Source of the DNA: Enterococcus villorum | Lineage (GTDB): Bacteria > Bacillota > Bacilli > Lactobacillales > Enterococcaceae | NCBI RefSeq assembly: GCF_007990225.1 | Contig: NZ_BJWF01000007.1 | Coordinates: forward strand, 1-64,000 | Direction of reading: 5' to 3' | DNA: 64,000 bases | Shown here: positions 20,591-30,897 of the stretch, piece by piece | How positions within the stretch are numbered: position 1 is the stretch's first letter | Layout: every line of letters begins with the position of its first letter | Notes under the pieces: generated by a model | Database searches by the model: none | What the model was told of the DNA's origin: nothing | What the model saw: the letters and a program-made list of their open reading frames with translations, nothing else | Translations under genes and position numbers: made by a program

Positions 20591-21508
20591 ATGAGTAAAA
20601 AACAATCTGTTCAAGAAATGATCTTGACCTTACAAAAATTTTGGTCATCAAATGGGTGTATGTTGATGCAAGCCTACGATACAGAAAAAGGGGCAGGCAC
20701 GATGAGTCCCTATACATTTTTACGTGCCATTGGACCAGAACCTTGGAATGCAGCTTATGTAGAACCTTCACGTCGTCCAGCTGATGGACGCTATGGAGAA
20801 AATCCTAATCGGTTGTATCAACACCATCAATTTCAAGTTGTAATGAAACCATCTCCAGAAAATATTCAAGAACTTTATCTAGAAAGCTTGCGTTTATTAG
20901 GAATTGATCCCTTAGAACATGATATTCGTTTTGTAGAAGATAACTGGGAAAATCCTTCGATGGGGTGTGCTGGTGTAGGTTGGGAAGTTTGGCTAGACGG
21001 AATGGAAATCACTCAGTTTACGTATTTCCAACAAGTTGGTGGACTTCCTTGTAAACCAGTGACTTCAGAAATCACTTATGGATTGGAACGTTTAGCTTCC
21101 TACATTCAAGAAGTAGAAAGTGTTTATGATCTTGAATGGTCTGACGGCGTGAAATATGGGGAGATTTTTAAGCAACCTGAATACGAACATTCAAAATATT
21201 CATTTGAAGTAAGTGACCAAGAGTTACTATTAAGTAACTTTGATCGTTTTGAAAAAGAAGCCAAACGCTGCATTGATGAAAATCTAGTCCATCCTGCCTA
21301 TGATTATATTTTAAAATGTAGTCATACTTTTAATTTATTAGATGCTCGTGGCGCTGTATCGGTAACGGAACGGGCTGGCTACCTTTCACGTATTAGAAAT
21401 ATGGCAAAAGCTGTGGCTAAAATTTTTGTTGCTGAACGAGAAAAGCTAGGTTTTCCTTTATTGAACAAGCACACAGCAAATCCGAAAAACAATCAGGAGG
21501 CTGAATAA
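20591..21508 (+). CDS. glyQ: Glycyl-tRNA synthetase alpha subunit
   Basis: A 305-residue catalytic alpha subunit of the alpha2/beta2 bacterial glycyl-tRNA synthetase. Family segments include [21 protein letters not shown] written in part as [32 protein letters not shown] and [11 protein letters not shown] chose ATG 20591, preceded by AAGGAG (20577-20582), which gives [10 protein letters not shown]; an in-frame start at 20573 overlaps that ribosome binding site. It is controlled by the T-box leader and coupled to glyS one base downstream. Confidence 0.97.
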   Translation: MSKKQSVQEMILTLQKFWSSNGCMLMQAYDTEKGAGTMSPYTFLRAIGPEPWNAAYVEPSRRPADGRYGENPNRLYQHHQFQVVMKPSPENIQELYLESLRLLGIDPLEHDIRFVEDNWENPSMGCAGVGWEVWLDGMEITQFTYFQQVGGLPCKPVTSEITYGLERLASYIQEVESVYDLEWSDGVKYGEIFKQPEYEHSKYSFEVSDQELLLSNFDRFEKEAKRCIDENLVHPAYDYILKCSHTFNLLDARGAVSVTERAGYLSRIRNMAKAVAKIFVAEREKLGFPLLNKHTANPKNNQEAE

Positions 21509-21509
21509 A

Positions 21510-23585
21510 ATGGCAAAAGATTTACTTTTAGAAATTGGCTTGGAAGAAATGCCTGCGCATGTTGTCACACCAAGCATGAAACAATTGGAACAAAAAACAG
21601 TACAATTTTTAGATGCGCATCAATTGACATATGATTCGGTTGAAACTTTTTCTACACCAAGACGTTTAGCGATCAAAGTAACAAACCTTCCAGAACGTCA
21701 AGCAGATAGCGAAGAAGAATTAAAAGGTCCAGCCAAAAAAATCGCTTTAGATGCTGATGGAAATTGGACAAAAGCAGCAGAAGGCTTTGTTCGCGGACAA
21801 GGCTTAACAACAAAGGATATCACGTTTAAAGAACTTAAAGGCGTGGAATATGTGTACATTACAAAATATATTCAAGGAAGACCAGCAAAAGAAGTACTAT
21901 CAGGACTAGCTGAAGTGATTAAGAGTTTGACTTTTCCAGTAACGATGCATTGGGCGAATTTTGATTTTGAATACATTCGTCCTATTCATTGGATTGTTGC
22001 TTTACTAGATGATGAGGTGATTCCTTTTGAGATTCTAGACGTAAAAACAGGACGTAGTTCTCGCGGACATCGTTTCTTAGGAGAAGATATTATTTTTTCA
22101 CATGCTGATGAGTATGAAGAAAAATTACAAGAACAATTTGTGATCGCTGCGCCATTTAAAAGAAAAGAAATGATTGTTCAACAAGCAACGGAATTGGCAG
22201 AAAAAAATCATTGGACCATAGATCTAGATGAAAATCTATTGGAAGAAGTAAATAATCTAGTCGAATATCCAACGGTATTTGCAGGTAATTTTGAAGAAAA
22301 ATATTTGTCTGTGCCAGAAGAAGTATTAGTGACTTCCATGAAAGAACATCAGCGTTATTTTGAAGTGAGAAATGACCAAGGATTATTGTTACCGCACTTC
22401 ATTTCTGCACGTAATGGAGACCGTGTGAAGTTAGAAAATGTCATCCGAGGAAACCAAAAAGTGCTGACTGCACGACTTGAAGATGCTGAATTTTTCTATA
22501 ATGAAGATAAAAAAATGACGATCGATACTTGTGTTGAAAAATTAAAATCGGTAACTTTCCATGAAAAAATTGGGAGTATCTATGAAAAAATGCAACGTGT
22601 TCAAGTGATTGCTCGTATTATCGGAGAATCTGTAGGATTGACTTCAGAAGAACTAACTGATTTGCAACGTGCTGCTGAGATCTATAAATTTGATTTGGTT
22701 ACGAATATGGTCGGTGAATTTCCAGAGCTTCAAGGAGTCATGGGGGAAAAATATGCTTTATTAAATGGCGAAACCCCAGCAGTAGCCACAGCTATCAGAG
22801 AACACTACATGCCAAATTCAAGTGAAGGAGAGTTGCCAAAAACAACGATTGGCGCCGTATTGGCAATTGCTGATAAATTAGATAGTATTTTTGCCTTCTT
22901 TACGGTTGGTATGATTCCAAGTGGTTCGAATGATCCATATGCTCTTCGCAGACAAGCGTATGGCATTGTTCGGATCATTGAGGCGAAGCAATGGGCCTTT
23001 CCATTAGCTATCTTACAAAAAGAAATTGATCAAGTCATTAATGAAGACAAAGTACGCTTTGGTATTGAATTATCTGACGGTCAAAAAGAAGTCATTGACT
23101 TTATCAAAGGTCGGTTACGTCAATTATTAACGACAAAACAAATCCGTCATGATGTTATTGAGGCAGTCTTGAATGCAAATCAAAAAGATTTAACAAAAGT
23201 TTTTGCAGCTGCTCAACTATTTAAAGAGCATTTAGAAGACGAAACATTTAAACCGTCGATGGAAGCCTTGACTCGTGTAGTAAACTTAGCAAGAAAAGCC
23301 CAACAAGAAGTACAAACAGAAATTGATCCATCTTTATTTGAAAATGAAGCAGAAAAAGAGTTGTATCAAGCAACAAAAGAAGCACAAACACATTTTGAAA
23401 ACCAAACACTACAAGAAAATTATGCTCAGCTGGTTGCTTTACGCCCATTGATTGAAGCTTATTTTGATCAAACAATGGTTATGGTCGAAAACCCAGCAGT
23501 ACGTCATAACCGTTTGGCGCAATTAAGACAAATCGCAGAAATGGCTCTTTCATTAGCAAGTTTAGATCAAATTATCACGAAATAA
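21510..23585 (+). CDS. glyS: Glycyl-tRNA synthetase beta subunit
   Basis: A 691-residue beta subunit that binds tRNA-Gly. It begins [19 protein letters not shown], with the family's [10 protein letters not shown] segment (about 44-53), the internal HD-like region and a C-terminal DALR-type anticodon domain. AGGAGG precedes the ATG within the end of glyQ, showing translational coupling. A strong terminator follows, which separates this conserved block from the polysaccharide cluster. Confidence 0.97.
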   Translation: MAKDLLLEIGLEEMPAHVVTPSMKQLEQKTVQFLDAHQLTYDSVETFSTPRRLAIKVTNLPERQADSEEELKGPAKKIALDADGNWTKAAEGFVRGQGLTTKDITFKELKGVEYVYITKYIQGRPAKEVLSGLAEVIKSLTFPVTMHWANFDFEYIRPIHWIVALLDDEVIPFEILDVKTGRSSRGHRFLGEDIIFSHADEYEEKLQEQFVIAAPFKRKEMIVQQATELAEKNHWTIDLDENLLEEVNNLVEYPTVFAGNFEEKYLSVPEEVLVTSMKEHQRYFEVRNDQGLLLPHFISARNGDRVKLENVIRGNQKVLTARLEDAEFFYNEDKKMTIDTCVEKLKSVTFHEKIGSIYEKMQRVQVIARIIGESVGLTSEELTDLQRAAEIYKFDLVTNMVGEFPELQGVMGEKYALLNGETPAVATAIREHYMPNSSEGELPKTTIGAVLAIADKLDSIFAFFTVGMIPSGSNDPYALRRQAYGIVRIIEAKQWAFPLAILQKEIDQVINEDKVRFGIELSDGQKEVIDFIKGRLRQLLTTKQIRHDVIEAVLNANQKDLTKVFAAAQLFKEHLEDETFKPSMEALTRVVNLARKAQQEVQTEIDPSLFENEAEKELYQATKEAQTHFENQTLQENYAQLVALRPLIEAYFDQTMVMVENPAVRHNRLAQLRQIAEMALSLASLDQIITK

Positions 23586-23651
23586 GAAATTATATACAAC
23601 GTTTATCAGATGTTATCCTCCAAAAAGGTTGTTCACAGATTAGCTAACTAG

Positions 23652-23711
23652 TTGGCTGGTATGGATTCGGTATTGTCCTGAATTCGTGCCAGTCAATTTT
23701 GTTTTTTTATC
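23652..23711 (+). terminator. Terminator after glyS
   Basis: TTGGCTGGTATGGATTC (23652-23668) pairs over 17 bp, including G-U pairs, with GAATTCGTGCCAGTCAA (23680-23696). A T-rich tail follows. Confidence 0.8.
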
Positions 23712-25274
23712 TATTGATAATTGTAATAATGTATATACTTTACGCTTCTTTTTTGATAACGCAAACCAAGAAAAAATACGATGAGTATATGAAAAAAATA
23801 TTTGAACTGCGTAGTTGAACAATCTATGAGTTTCATCGAATAATTTCAAGATTAAAAAATCTTTTGAAATATAAAAATATTTTTATATTGCACCGAATAT
23901 TAGATCACCGATTCATGCTTTAACTAAGATAAAGCTTAATTTTGTGAAAAAAGTATTTTTTGGTGATGAATAAGGAAGAAAATTTGAAAGAAATTTATTT
24001 ATTTTTAATAAACTTATTTAAAGAAAAAGTTTATAATTGATTTGTAGAATGTTATAAAAAAACAATTATTGATGTATAATTAAAATTATTTCTTCGTTTT
24101 TTCAGATGAAAAAGAAGTTTTAACAATGAATTATTTTTAATCATATAGATAATCATTTTAAAATAGGTTTAACTATTAAAAAGTAATACATAGATAGTCT
24201 ATATGTAAAACAAGAATTTTAGTTAATTATTTCATTATTAGCTGGAAAATAAAATAACTTTTTTTATTAATTGGAGTTTATTTTATAATTCAATCTTTAT
24301 TTAAAATTAAAATTTATGTATAATTGTTTTAGTAAGTTAAATATATGTGATTTTTTTAACTTTTTATAATGTTAACTATTTTTTAATCTTAATTTCATAT
24401 TTATAGAATTGGCTTGTTAATGAATCAATGAACAAATGTAAGATGACAATAATTATTTTGTTTTGAATGTTAGAATCAAAGAATTTATTTTGAGAAATAT
24501 CACTCCAATCATCTTCTGTTAATCATCAAATAAAAAGTAAGCTGAAGATAAAAAATGGTTTAGAAAGGTCGTTATTTATGAAAAGAAAGGCACCACTAAT
24601 GAAAAAGTAATCAGATGTTCAATTAGTACTACCTTTATTTTTTCGGTGAAAGACAATGATTGCGTTTTATTTTTAAGGATAAAAAATAATGGAAAAATTA
24701 GGTGACAGGAGAATAAAGTGGGGTGTATAACTTTTATTTAATTTCCATAAAAGTATTGAAAGGCAATGTTTTTAATAACATATGAATAAAAAAATAATTA
24801 TATTGACAAAATTTTAGATATTTAAAAAATTAATGATACTTCATTTTTTGTGAATAGAGTAAAATGAGCAAAAGAAAGAGCTAATTTTTCCTATGAAAAA
24901 TATAAAGAACTGCTTTTTTACTAAAAAATAAAGCAAACGTTTATTAAAATAGACATGTTTGTTCGAAAAACAAACACCAGTTACACTCGTAAATGGCATT
25001 GGAGAGTAAGTCAAACAAAAATATCAACATGAAATTACTATAGATAATGACAAATTTATAAAAACAATCACTTCTATTCCCTCATAGTTATGTGCGCTTG
25101 AAGATAAAATAGTTAACGTCTTTATTTAAATGAGAATGATCAATTGTTTTATCAAAAGTATTGAATCCCTTTACAAAGAGGAAATTTTGTTTAAATAGCA
25201 TTTCTTAAGATCGCATTTATGAATAATTAGTAAAATTAGTACTAAAAAATTGAATAAAAAAAAGATGTAGGAAA
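23712..25274. other. 1.6-kb AT-rich gene-free region before the polysaccharide cluster
   Basis: No convincing coding region is visible on either strand; stops are dense in all frames. There is a TTGACA at 24803-24808 without a clear -10 at 17 bp. There is a hairpin TGTTTGTT/AACAAACA at 24956-24976, and a 10-codon ORF at 24578 with a modest ribosome binding site. The region probably holds the promoter and a long leader for the downstream operon; this is inferred from position only. Confidence 0.5.
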
Positions 25275-25283
25275 GTGAGAAAA

Positions 25284-26063
25284 ATGGAAGAGACAATTAG
25301 TCTAAAAGAAACGATCAAGATACTTCGTAAACACGTAATGACCATTATTATTTCAGTATTAGCTGGATTAGCTGTAGCAAGCCTCGCCACATTCTTTATT
25401 ATCTCCCCTAAATTTAGCTCGCAGGCTCAACTAATCGTCACATTGCCTCAATCAGATACCACCAATGCGAATGATGTGAATACAAATTTGCAAATGATCA
25501 ATACCTATAAGGATATGATTGTTAGTGACTTGGTTTTAAATGAAGTGAAAGATCGTTTGGAAACACAAGATAAAGTAACGATGTCAGCAGAAGCAATTAA
25601 AAAAGCTATTTCAGTCAATCAATCTCAAAATTCACAAATGTTTTCGATTCAAGCAATCAGTCCTGACCCAGATGTTGCCCAGCAAGTGGCTAATACAACC
25701 GCTAATGTCTTTCAAATAAAAGCCAAGGATGTCATGAATGTAGACAAAATCTCGATTATTTCAGATGCGGTCGCTGATGGAACGCCTGTTTCCCCAAATA
25801 ATAAATTAAATATAGCTATTGGACTTGCTTTAGGATTAATCATCGGTGTAGGGATTGCTTTCTTACGAGAAGTCTTTGATCGAACCGTCAAAGATGAAAG
25901 CTACCTATCAGAGGTTTTAGGTTTTCCTATTTTAGGGACAGTGCCCGAAATGACCATGAAAGATTTAAATACTATTCATCCTAAAAAAAATACTACTGTC
26001 ACACAAGTAAAAAAAATGAATGATCAAGCACGAGCTTCTCGAAGAAAACGTTCAAAAGTGTAG
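25284..26063 (+). CDS. wzd: Wzd/CpsC-type polysaccharide chain-length / kinase activator protein
   Basis: A membrane protein of about 259 residues with an N-terminal Wzz domain. There are two membrane helices (about residues 20-42 and 175-195) flanking an extracellular loop, and a short basic cytoplasmic tail. This family activates the adjacent BY-kinase and sets polymer length. I prefer ATG 25284 (MEETISLKETIK), because AGGAAAG lies nine bases before it; a GTG at 25275 overlaps that site. It is the first gene of the polysaccharide cluster; no LytR/CpsA-type gene precedes it in this window. Confidence 0.88.
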   Translation: MEETISLKETIKILRKHVMTIIISVLAGLAVASLATFFIISPKFSSQAQLIVTLPQSDTTNANDVNTNLQMINTYKDMIVSDLVLNEVKDRLETQDKVTMSAEAIKKAISVNQSQNSQMFSIQAISPDPDVAQQVANTTANVFQIKAKDVMNVDKISIISDAVADGTPVSPNNKLNIAIGLALGLIIGVGIAFLREVFDRTVKDESYLSEVLGFPILGTVPEMTMKDLNTIHPKKNTTVTQVKKMNDQARASRRKRSKV

Positions 26064-26073
26064 GAGGAGAAAA

Positions 26074-26772
26074 ATGAGACGTATCAAAAAACAAATGGAA
26101 TCGCAAATAGAAACAGTTGATTTGATTACTTTGACGAATCCTTCTTCTGCAATTTCAGAACAATATCGAACGATTCGTACAAATATCCAATTTGTTGCCA
26201 CAGAGAGGAAGACAGTGAAAACGCTTGTGGTAACCTCTTCTGGTCCAGCCGAAGGGAAGTCGACTACTGCAGCTAATTTAGCAGTGGTATTTGCCCAAGC
26301 AGGAAAAGAAGTATTATTGGTGGATGCTGATATGCGAAAACCAGTATTAGCTAAGACTTTTCAAATAAATAATAGTTATGGTTTAAGTAATATTTTAAGT
26401 TTTTCTGGAAATATGGAAGATGGGATTCAAAAAACAACGATGGAATACTTATCTATTCTACCAAGCGGTCCCACCCCACCTAATCCTTCAGAATTATTAA
26501 GTTCATCAAGAATGGATGAACTGATGAAAGAATTAAACCAGCTTTATGAAATTGTGATTTTTGATATGCCACCTGTCGTCGCTGTGACTGATGCCCAGAT
26601 ATTATCGGCAAAAGCAGATGGGACACTTTTAGTAGTACGTGAAGGAATTTCTAAAAAAGAATCGCTTCTTAAAGCTAAAGGGTTATTAGAAATGTCGCAA
26701 GCCAAAGTACTTGGTGTCGTTTATAACGGAATGCAACAAAACAAAGAGACGAATTATTATTACAGTAGTTAA
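26074..26772 (+). CDS. wze: Wze/CpsD-type bacterial tyrosine kinase
   Basis: A 232-residue cytoplasmic BY-kinase. It has Walker A SSGPAEGKSTTAANLA (residues about 51-66), Walker A' VDADMRKP, Walker B-type IVIFDMPPV, and a C-terminal tyrosine cluster NYYYSS for autophosphorylation. It works with Wzd as activator and Wzh as phosphatase to control polymer assembly. I chose ATG 26074, preceded by AGGAGGAG; an upstream in-frame start at 26020 lies inside wzd. Confidence 0.92.
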   Translation: MRRIKKQMESQIETVDLITLTNPSSAISEQYRTIRTNIQFVATERKTVKTLVVTSSGPAEGKSTTAANLAVVFAQAGKEVLLVDADMRKPVLAKTFQINNSYGLSNILSFSGNMEDGIQKTTMEYLSILPSGPTPPNPSELLSSSRMDELMKELNQLYEIVIFDMPPVVAVTDAQILSAKADGTLLVVREGISKKESLLKAKGLLEMSQAKVLGVVYNGMQQNKETNYYYSS

Positions 26773-26789
26773 ATAGGAGGGGTGACGAA

Positions 26790-27554
26790 ATGATTGATCT
26801 GCACTGCCATATTTTACCTGGAATTGATGATGGGGCACAAAATCTTGAAGAAAGTATTGAAATGGCTGAACACGCCATCAAGCAAGGGATTACTCATATT
26901 TTGTGTACCCCACATCATAATAACGGAAGATATTATAACCAAAAGTCAAAAGTGATAACTTCGGTCGTCTCTTTACAAAAAGAATTGACAAAAAGAAATT
27001 TGCCATTGGTATTATTTGAAGGTCAAGAAATACGTATAACTGGCGATTTGATAGATGAAATTCAACGAGATGAAATTCTTTTTACAGATCGCCAAAGGAA
27101 ATACTTACTGATTGAATTTCCCACATTAGAAGTTCCACTATATTCAAAAAAACTTTTTTTTGAATTGTTGAAACGAGGAAAGACACCAGTGATTGTGCAT
27201 CCAGAACGTCATGCCTATTTTAGAAAAGATCCTAATCAATTAATACCTTTTCTTGAAATGGGTTGCTTGGCACAACTCACAGCGCCAAGTTATATTGGGC
27301 GATTCGGCAAAGAGATTCAAAAAACAGCAAAGAAAATGGTCGAACATCATCTTGTGCAAATGGTTGCTTCCGATGCCCATTCGGTTACTAATCGTCCCTT
27401 TTATTTAAAAGAATGTTATGAAGAGCTAACCAAAGATTTTGGGAATGATAGGGTAAACCTGTTGAAACAGGTAGCCAAAGATTTGATTGATGGCAAAGAG
27501 TTCAGTTACCCACTTTATCAAAAAATTAAAAAGAAGAAATTAGGGTTATTTTAG
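26790..27554 (+). CDS. wzh: Wzh/CpsB-type manganese-dependent tyrosine phosphatase (PHP domain)
   Basis: A 254-residue PHP-superfamily phosphatase (CpsB/YwqE type) that dephosphorylates the BY-kinase. Metal-ligand motifs are visible: DLHCHILPGIDDGA at the N-terminus, CTPHHN, IVHPERH and SDAHS. AGGAGGGG precedes the ATG. The order wzd-wze-wzh differs from the pneumococcal cpsB-cpsC-cpsD order but matches the same functional module. Confidence 0.92.
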   Translation: MIDLHCHILPGIDDGAQNLEESIEMAEHAIKQGITHILCTPHHNNGRYYNQKSKVITSVVSLQKELTKRNLPLVLFEGQEIRITGDLIDEIQRDEILFTDRQRKYLLIEFPTLEVPLYSKKLFFELLKRGKTPVIVHPERHAYFRKDPNQLIPFLEMGCLAQLTAPSYIGRFGKEIQKTAKKMVEHHLVQMVASDAHSVTNRPFYLKECYEELTKDFGNDRVNLLKQVAKDLIDGKEFSYPLYQKIKKKKLGLF

Positions 27555-27565
27555 GAGGAAGAAAA

Positions 27566-29382
27566 GTGTTTGTACGAACAAGGAGAAGTAAAATCATCAC
27601 TTTGATCTTTGTGGACAGTTTACTTTTGATTACTTCCAATATTGTAGCAGTTATATTTATGATACCATTTGTTACTATATCAATGGATTTTAGATTTATC
27701 TCTGTTGGTTTATCGATCTGCTTTTATTTATTCTATGGTAGTTTATTCAAAGTATTTACTCGAATCAATCGTTATACAAATTTAAAAGAAATGATTGCAA
27801 TTTTTAGTTCACTGTCTGCGAGTGCAAGTTCAAGTATCCTGTTTTTATATTTCATGGATAAAAAATATAGTTTGCGTTTTGTTACATTTACTTATCTTCT
27901 TTCAGTATTATTGATTGTTGGTAGTCGCTTAATTTGGCGGATCTACATCGAAAAGAAGAATAGAGGATATTTGTCTTTAGAATCTGCTAAAAATACGTTA
28001 ATTGTTGGGGCTGGAGAAGGGGGACGGGTTTTGTATAATAGTTTTTCTGGTTCAAAAACCGCTCAAGCTATCCATGTCGTAGGGTTTGTGGATGATGATC
28101 CTAATAAACAAAATACATATTTTTCAGGAAAAAAAGTCTTAGGTACAATAAAAGATTTACCAGAATTAATTAAAATTTACAATATACAAATAGTGACGAT
28201 TGCTATCCCATCCTTACCACGGAAAAAGCTAAGAAAAATCTTTGAAATAGTTGAATCTTCACCTGTCAAAGTCAATACAATGCCTTCCATAGAAGAAATC
28301 GCTTCTGGCAAAGTTAGTGTGTCAAAACTAAAAACGATTGACGTTGTCGATTTGCTGGGAAGAGATGAGGTGGAATTGGAAATTGAATCCATCAAAGACC
28401 AGATCACAAATAAAGTGATCCTAGTAACCGGTGCTGGTGGATCAATAGGTTCAGAAATTTGTCGACAACTTATGCCTTTTGATCCAGCAACATTATTGCT
28501 TTTGGGACATGGAGAAAATTCCATTTATTTAATTGATCGTGAATTACGTGGTTATGAGAAACAAAAACAAACAAAAATCATACCAATTATTGCTGATATA
28601 AAAGACCAAAAGAAAATCAAAGAAATCATGAAGCAATACCAGCCTGATATCGTTTATCATGCCGCTGCTCACAAGCACGTCCCTTTAATGGAAAGCAATC
28701 CTAAAGAAGCAGTCAAAAATAATATTTTTGGTACGAAAAATGTAGCAGAGGCAGCGAAAAAAGCAAAAGTGAAAAATTTTGTCATGATTTCAACAGATAA
28801 AGCAAATAACCCCCCTAATGTTATGGGTGCAACAAAAAGAATCGCTGAAATGATCGTCACTAATTTGAATGAAGAAGATGGCACCAAATTTTCAGCGGTA
28901 AGATTTGGGAATGTTCTCGGCTCTAGAGGTAGCGTTATCCCAGTATTTCGAGAACAAATTGATCGTGGTGGACCGATTACTGTCACTGACTTTCGAATGA
29001 CACGTTATTTCATGACGATTCCAGAAGCAAGCCGCTTAGTCATCCAAGCAGGTGCTTTAGCCAATGGTGGTGAAATTTTTATTCTAGATATGAGCCAGCC
29101 GGTTAAAGTCGTTGATCTTGCCAAAAATATGATCCGATTAAGGGGTACAGCGAGGATGAAATTGAAATTATCGAAACAGGTATTCGTCCAGGAGAAAAAT
29201 TATATGAGGAATTACTGTTAGACAAGGAAAGAAATGATGAAGCAGTATATGAAAAGATCTTTGTCGGTAATATCAAAGGCTACCCGATGCAAACAGTGAT
29301 GGAATTTATTAGTAATCTAACACAAGAAGATGATCAGCTAGCTAAAGAAATCGTCGCTTTTGCAAATGCTTCAAATAAGTAG
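27566..29382 (+). pseudogene. Membrane-anchored UDP-sugar 4,6-dehydratase (CapD/PglF type), frameshifted
   Basis: It starts at GTG 27566 after AGGAGG. It has four N-terminal membrane helices (residues about 10-120), a first Rossmann domain and then a dehydratase domain with TGAGGSIGSEICRQL and the MGATKR active-site region (Met-x-x-x-Lys in place of Tyr-x-x-x-Lys, typical of this family). The frame is intact to about residue 525, then changes at a GGGG run at 29142-29145. One extra G would restore the usual C-terminus, including TGIRPGEKLYEELL, up to a stop at 29380-29382. As written the protein ends early at 29221 with a 26-residue aberrant tail. The enzyme would make UDP-4-keto-6-deoxy-HexNAc for the first sugar. 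Real mutation, phase variation and sequencing error cannot be separated here. Confidence 0.8.
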
Positions 29383-29392
29383 GAGGAGTAAA

Positions 29393-30007
29393 TTGTATAA
29401 AGACAATTTAAAAAGAGGTATTGGTTTTTTACTATCTTTAGTTGGGATTATCGGATTATCTCCCGTATTTTTGATTTTATGTATCCTCATTAAATTAGAT
29501 TCAAAAGGTCCGATTATCTTTAAACAAAAGCGCATAGGAAAAAACAAATCATATTTTTACATTTACAAATTTCGAACAATGAAAGTGGATACACCACAAG
29601 AAATACCCACCCACCTATTGTTGAATCCAGATATTTATATTACTAGAGTAGGAAGATTTCTTAGAAAAACAAGTTTAGATGAGTTACCACAACTATTTAA
29701 TATTTTAAAAGGAGAAATGGCTATTATTGGACCACGTCCAGCATTATGGAATCAATATGACTTGATTGAAGAGCGTGAAAAATACCAAGCAAATAATATT
29801 CGCCCAGGTTTGACTGGGTTGGCTCAAATTAGTGGCCGAGACGAGTTAGAGATTCATCAAAAAGCAAAATTAGATGGTTACTACACAGCGAATATGACTC
29901 TTTGGGTGGATTTGAAATGTTTTTTTGGAACAATTATTTCAGTTTTCAAAAGACACGGTGTAATAGAAGGAGGCACTGGCTATAGAAAGAAGGAGGAGGT
30001 TGAATGA
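29393..30007 (+). CDS. Small polyprenyl-phosphate sugar-1-phosphate transferase (priming transferase)
   Basis: A 204-residue monotopic phosphoglycosyltransferase of the bacterial sugar transferase family (PglC/WcaJ C-terminal type). A single membrane segment (residues about 8-32) is followed by FKQKRIGKNKSYFYIYKFRTM (quoted here as KQKRIGKNKSYFYIYKFRTM), the DELPQLFNILKGEM segment and GPRPAL. It loads the first sugar phosphate onto undecaprenyl phosphate at the inner membrane face. The start is TTG 29393, preceded by AGGAGGAG; an upstream frame extension lies inside the dehydratase gene. The stop overlaps the next ATG (ATGA). Confidence 0.9.
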   Translation: MYKDNLKRGIGFLLSLVGIIGLSPVFLILCILIKLDSKGPIIFKQKRIGKNKSYFYIYKFRTMKVDTPQEIPTHLLLNPDIYITRVGRFLRKTSLDELPQLFNILKGEMAIIGPRPALWNQYDLIEEREKYQANNIRPGLTGLAQISGRDELEIHQKAKLDGYYTANMTLWVDLKCFFGTIISVFKRHGVIEGGTGYRKKEEVE

Positions 30008-30897
30008 AAAAAATTTTGATAACTGGCAAAAACAGCTATATTGGCACATCCTTCCAAAAATGGATGGCACCATTTCAAGAGGATTATCAGATTGAGTGCT
30101 TAAGTGTAAGAGGCGATGAATGGCGACATCATGATTTTTCAGAGTATGATACGGTTTTTCATGTAGCAGGTATTGCACATGCTGATGTGTCAAAAGTCAG
30201 TGAAGAAACAAAACAGCTTTATTATACTGTGAATCGTGATCTTGCGATTGAGACTGCTAAAAAGTACAAAAATGATTTATCTGGAAAAAGTGGACAATTT
30301 ATTTATATGAGCTCAATCATTATTTACGGTGAAGAGACCAATATTAATAAAAAATGTGTGATCACACCTGATACAAAACCTAATCCTTCTAATTTCTATG
30401 GTGATAGCAAATTACAAGCAGAACAGGGTCTTATGCCACTGGATGAAAGTCAATTTAAAATAGTCATTCTTAGACCACCGATGATTTATGGTCCTGGAAG
30501 CAAAGGGAATTTTCCTGAATTAATTAAATTAGCTAAGCATCTACCATTTTTTCCGGAGATTAATAATCAACGGTCTATGTTGTTTATCGATAATTTGTGT
30601 ATCCAAATAAAAACAATTATTGATGGAAAACGCAGAGGTGTGTTTTTCCCGCAGAATAATGAATATGTCAAAACGAGCGATATGGTACAAATAATAGCAA
30701 AATACCAAAAAAAGAAAATAATCTGTCTACCCTATTTTAATTATTGTGTAAAATTATTAGGTTATCTTCCAGGTAAAATGGGACGACTGACGAATAAAGC
30801 TTTTGGTAATTTAGTTTATGCTCCTATTGAAAGGAAAGACAAATTTGTTTGTTTCGACGAAACGATAAAAAAGAGTATAGGATATAAAAATGCATAA
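30004..30897 (+). CDS. NAD-dependent epimerase/dehydratase, probable 4-keto-sugar reductase
   Basis: A 297-residue short-chain dehydrogenase/reductase. It has the nucleotide loop ITGKNSYIGTS at the N-terminus, FIYMSSIIIYGEE around residue 100 and the catalytic Tyr-x-x-x-Lys in NFYGDSKLQAE. By position next to the 4,6-dehydratase and priming transferase it probably reduces the 4-keto intermediate to UDP-D-QuiNAc or UDP-D-FucNAc, like WbpV/WbpK-type enzymes; the stereochemistry is not readable from sequence. The start overlaps the preceding stop, and AGGAGGAGG precedes it. Confidence 0.8.
   Translation: MKKILITGKNSYIGTSFQKWMAPFQEDYQIECLSVRGDEWRHHDFSEYDTVFHVAGIAHADVSKVSEETKQLYYTVNRDLAIETAKKYKNDLSGKSGQFIYMSSIIIYGEETNINKKCVITPDTKPNPSNFYGDSKLQAEQGLMPLDESQFKIVILRPPMIYGPGSKGNFPELIKLAKHLPFFPEINNQRSMLFIDNLCIQIKTIIDGKRRGVFFPQNNEYVKTSDMVQIIAKYQKKKIICLPYFNYCVKLLGYLPGKMGRLTNKAFGNLVYAPIERKDKFVCFDETIKKSIGYKNA

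Noticed and set aside
23640-23849. 69-codon minus-strand ORF after glyS
   Set aside because: It overlaps the strong glyS terminator hairpin, has no ribosome binding site and an incoherent amino-acid pattern.
24578-24610. 10-codon ORF in the AT-rich region as a leader peptide
   Set aside because: No following attenuator hairpin and nearly 700 bp to the next gene; too little support to annotate.
28177-28524. 115-codon minus-strand ORF inside the dehydratase gene
   Set aside because: It is a shadow of a well-supported plus-strand gene, with no ribosome binding site or recognisable domain.
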